From: a virus
Length of the DNA: 24,148 nucleotides
Direction: 5' to 3' (one strand)
Virus record (IMG/VR): IMGVR_UViG_3300037809_000227
Location: 1-24,148 of that record
Positions 22,567 through 24,148 of this stretch are shown here, piece by piece (positions within the stretch are counted from its first letter, which is position 1; each line of letters starts with the position of its first letter). The position numbers and the translations under genes were made by a program. The notes below the pieces were generated by a model, which did not search any database, was not told the origin of the DNA, and was given only the letters and a program-made list of their open reading frames with translations.

Positions 22567-24018
22567 ATGATTACTACTAACACACAGACAAACCCAACTA
22601 CTAACCAAGTACTAACCAAAGCAATTGACATTAAGACTAAAGCAGTTAATAAACACAGACATGATTATATTAGTAAGACATCAGACCTAATAGAAAGCAA
22701 GTACAAGTTCTCAGTAGTTAAGGCAAGTAAGCAAGTTCAAATCATTTATGATGTAATAGTTAAGCAGTTGGTTAGTAAAGCAATGAATGGACTAGGTGGT
22801 AATACCTTCTATGAAATCAGTACAGCAGGTAAGTTTTCAAAGAAGTACTTCTATGATATTAGGATTAGTGTGAAAGGTAAACCTATTAGTGCTTGGTCTT
22901 TGATGCAAGAACTAAACCCATTGCTTATAAAAACCTACGAAGGTAATCAATACGAAGCAGGTGAGTGTGTTATTAACAAAGACTTCGATTCAGTTATTAA
23001 AAACATTGTTCAGTACAACGGTGCTTATCTAGTTAATCTGATTGAAAGCCAACGCAAGTTAACAACTATCAAGACTAAGGCAACTAAGAAAAAGAAGGGT
23101 AGTGTTAAGCAAGTGCTGATTAAAGGTAAAGTTGATAAAATCAAAATCAATGCTGATTCATTACAAGACTTCGTCAATGAAACAACACACGCTATGTTGT
23201 CTGCTAATGATGATGCGTACGCAGAACTGAAAAAGGTGAAAGCCATTTCTAAACAACTGCTACTGATTAATTCAGTTAATGATTATGTACCATTGATGAT
23301 TAAATTTTCACATTCGGGTAGAAAGTACTACCGAGGTTCTAAGCACACCAACTTACAGCAGATGAAGAAGGTTATCAGAACTGCTTGTTTTAAAGGTTGC
23401 ACTGAGATTGACATTAATGCGTGTTCTGCTCAGTTCTTAATTCAACAAGCAAAGCAGTACGGTTGTTCTAGTAAAACATTAAGGCAACTCAAAGCAAATT
23501 CATTCAAGAAGAAGATTCGTTACGATGTCGCTAAGCATGTTTACGGTGTTGCTACTGAAGAAACTATCAAAGGTGCAAAAGAGATAATCACAGCGATTGG
23601 GTTAGGTGGTAGTTTAACTTCGCTTAGTCATAAACACAACAAACTACTCAGTCGTGGCACTGTAACCGTAGAGCAACTTAAAAAAGCACAACTGCATTCA
23701 TTCGTTCGACCTTACTACAATGAAGTTCGAGCAATCAATCAATCTATATTCGATGGTAATCAACACCTAGTCGATAAAGACTTCTTACACAAAGACAAAG
23801 ACATCAAGCAACCGCTTCAAAAAGGTAAAGTTAGCACTTACCTGTATCAGAAGTTCGAAGCAGAATCTATGAAAACAGCACTTAAAGGTTTTAAAGATAA
23901 TATCAGACTACAAGTACATGATGGGGTTTATTTGGAAAATCTCACAATAACTGAAATTAATAAAATTAAATTAAGATTTTCCAAGATGGATTTAACTATT
24001 ACAGTTAAGCAATTGTAA
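22567..24018 (+). CDS. Divergent family-A-like polymerase / replication protein
   Basis: Start uncertain: ATG at 22567 (483 residues) or TTG at 22546; neither has a clear ribosome site. Numbered from the ATG, residues 251-272 show GR then NLQQ, as in family-A polymerases (GR..NLQ..R). EIDINAC (280-286) fits motif A with Asp282. RYDVAK and YG (318-327) may be a shortened motif B. YQKFEAESMKTAL then LQVHDGVYLE (448-457) fits the region around motif C, with His451 and Asp452. No 3'-5' exonuclease motifs are seen in the helical N-terminal half; a Lys-rich linker lies near 170-185. It may synthesise DNA or RNA, or be a plasmid-type replication initiator. Palm identity is likely; exact role is not established. 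Confidence 0.6.
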   Translation: MITTNTQTNPTTNQVLTKAIDIKTKAVNKHRHDYISKTSDLIESKYKFSVVKASKQVQIIYDVIVKQLVSKAMNGLGGNTFYEISTAGKFSKKYFYDIRISVKGKPISAWSLMQELNPLLIKTYEGNQYEAGECVINKDFDSVIKNIVQYNGAYLVNLIESQRKLTTIKTKATKKKKGSVKQVLIKGKVDKIKINADSLQDFVNETTHAMLSANDDAYAELKKVKAISKQLLLINSVNDYVPLMIKFSHSGRKYYRGSKHTNLQQMKKVIRTACFKGCTEIDINACSAQFLIQQAKQYGCSSKTLRQLKANSFKKKIRYDVAKHVYGVATEETIKGAKEIITAIGLGGSLTSLSHKHNKLLSRGTVTVEQLKKAQLHSFVRPYYNEVRAINQSIFDGNQHLVDKDFLHKDKDIKQPLQKGKVSTYLYQKFEAESMKTALKGFKDNIRLQVHDGVYLENLTITEINKIKLRFSKMDLTITVKQL

Positions 24019-24021
24019 ATC

Positions 24022-24096
24022 ATGGCAACAAAGTTAATTACGCTCAAGAAAGCGTGTAACATATGTCGTTTAACTAAACTTGAGGTTCAAACATGA
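24022..24096 (+). CDS. Possible 24-residue CxxC peptide
   Basis: A short frame begins three bases after the polymerase-like stop and ends in an ATGA overlap with the next start. Product: MATKLITLKKACNICRLTKL and four more residues, with Cys12-x2-Cys15. The tight coupling favours translation, but its size gives little independent support. Confidence 0.35.
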   Translation: MATKLITLKKACNICRLTKLEVQT

Positions 24097-24148
24097 TTCA
24101 CACAAGCAAAGTAATAACCAAAGACCGACTAAAAGATTTGCTGTTTTG
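24093..24148 (+). CDS. Start of a gene cut by the right edge
   Basis: ATG in an ATGA overlap, open to the edge: MIHTSKVITKDRLKDLLF. Too short to identify; GAGG lies about eight bases upstream. Confidence 0.5.
   Translation, partial: MIHTSKVITKDRLKDLLF

Overview
The window is the morphogenesis part of a tailed double-stranded DNA phage with a long non-contractile tail (siphovirus type), followed by the start of what looks like a replication region. Evidence is the ordered set small terminase, large terminase, portal, scaffold, major capsid protein, head-tail adaptor, tail terminator, major tail protein, frameshifted tail-assembly chaperone, tape measure, distal tail proteins and a lambda-J-like tip protein. 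The DNA is AT-rich, genes are packed with TAATG and ATGA junctions, and fibre motifs such as TTPQLGG and DVATKSYVD recur, as is common in marine phages and uncultured marine virus contigs. No integrase, repressor, tRNA, CRISPR array or insertion sequence is visible. The host cannot be named from the sequence.

Layout. Positions 3-5967 hold fibre and virion-surface genes: a large fibre entering from the left edge, a 62-residue follower, a repeat-bearing fibre, a glycine-rich protein, a small protein with a very strong ribosome binding site, a 22-residue-repeat protein and a small beta-rich protein. Positions 5967-10609 are the packaging and head genes. Positions 10630-12432 are connector, neck and tail-tube genes. 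Positions 12429-19346 are the tail genes: G/GT chaperone with a textbook -1 slippery heptamer, a short (628-residue) tape measure, two distal tail proteins, a small unknown and a 987-residue tip protein. Positions 19346-21134 hold a second fibre, a 50-residue membrane protein and an unknown 109-residue protein. All of these are on the + strand.

Positions 21120-22225 are a three-gene minus-strand cassette: a predicted metal-binding cupin or oxygenase-like protein and two small zinc-binding-like proteins. A gene-free stretch of about 340 bases with promoter-like boxes, short direct repeats and a long interrupted hairpin separates it from a + strand gene (22567-24018). That gene carries family-A polymerase-like signatures (GR..NLQ, EIDINAC, VHDG) in an unusual short context. 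Two short + strand reading frames follow to the edge.

The observations most worth checking are the divergent family-A-like polymerase with the stem-loop in its leader, the apparent complete absence of GATC from 24 kb, the minus-strand cassette, the EF-hand-like loop in the head-tail adaptor and the gpG/gpGT frameshift.
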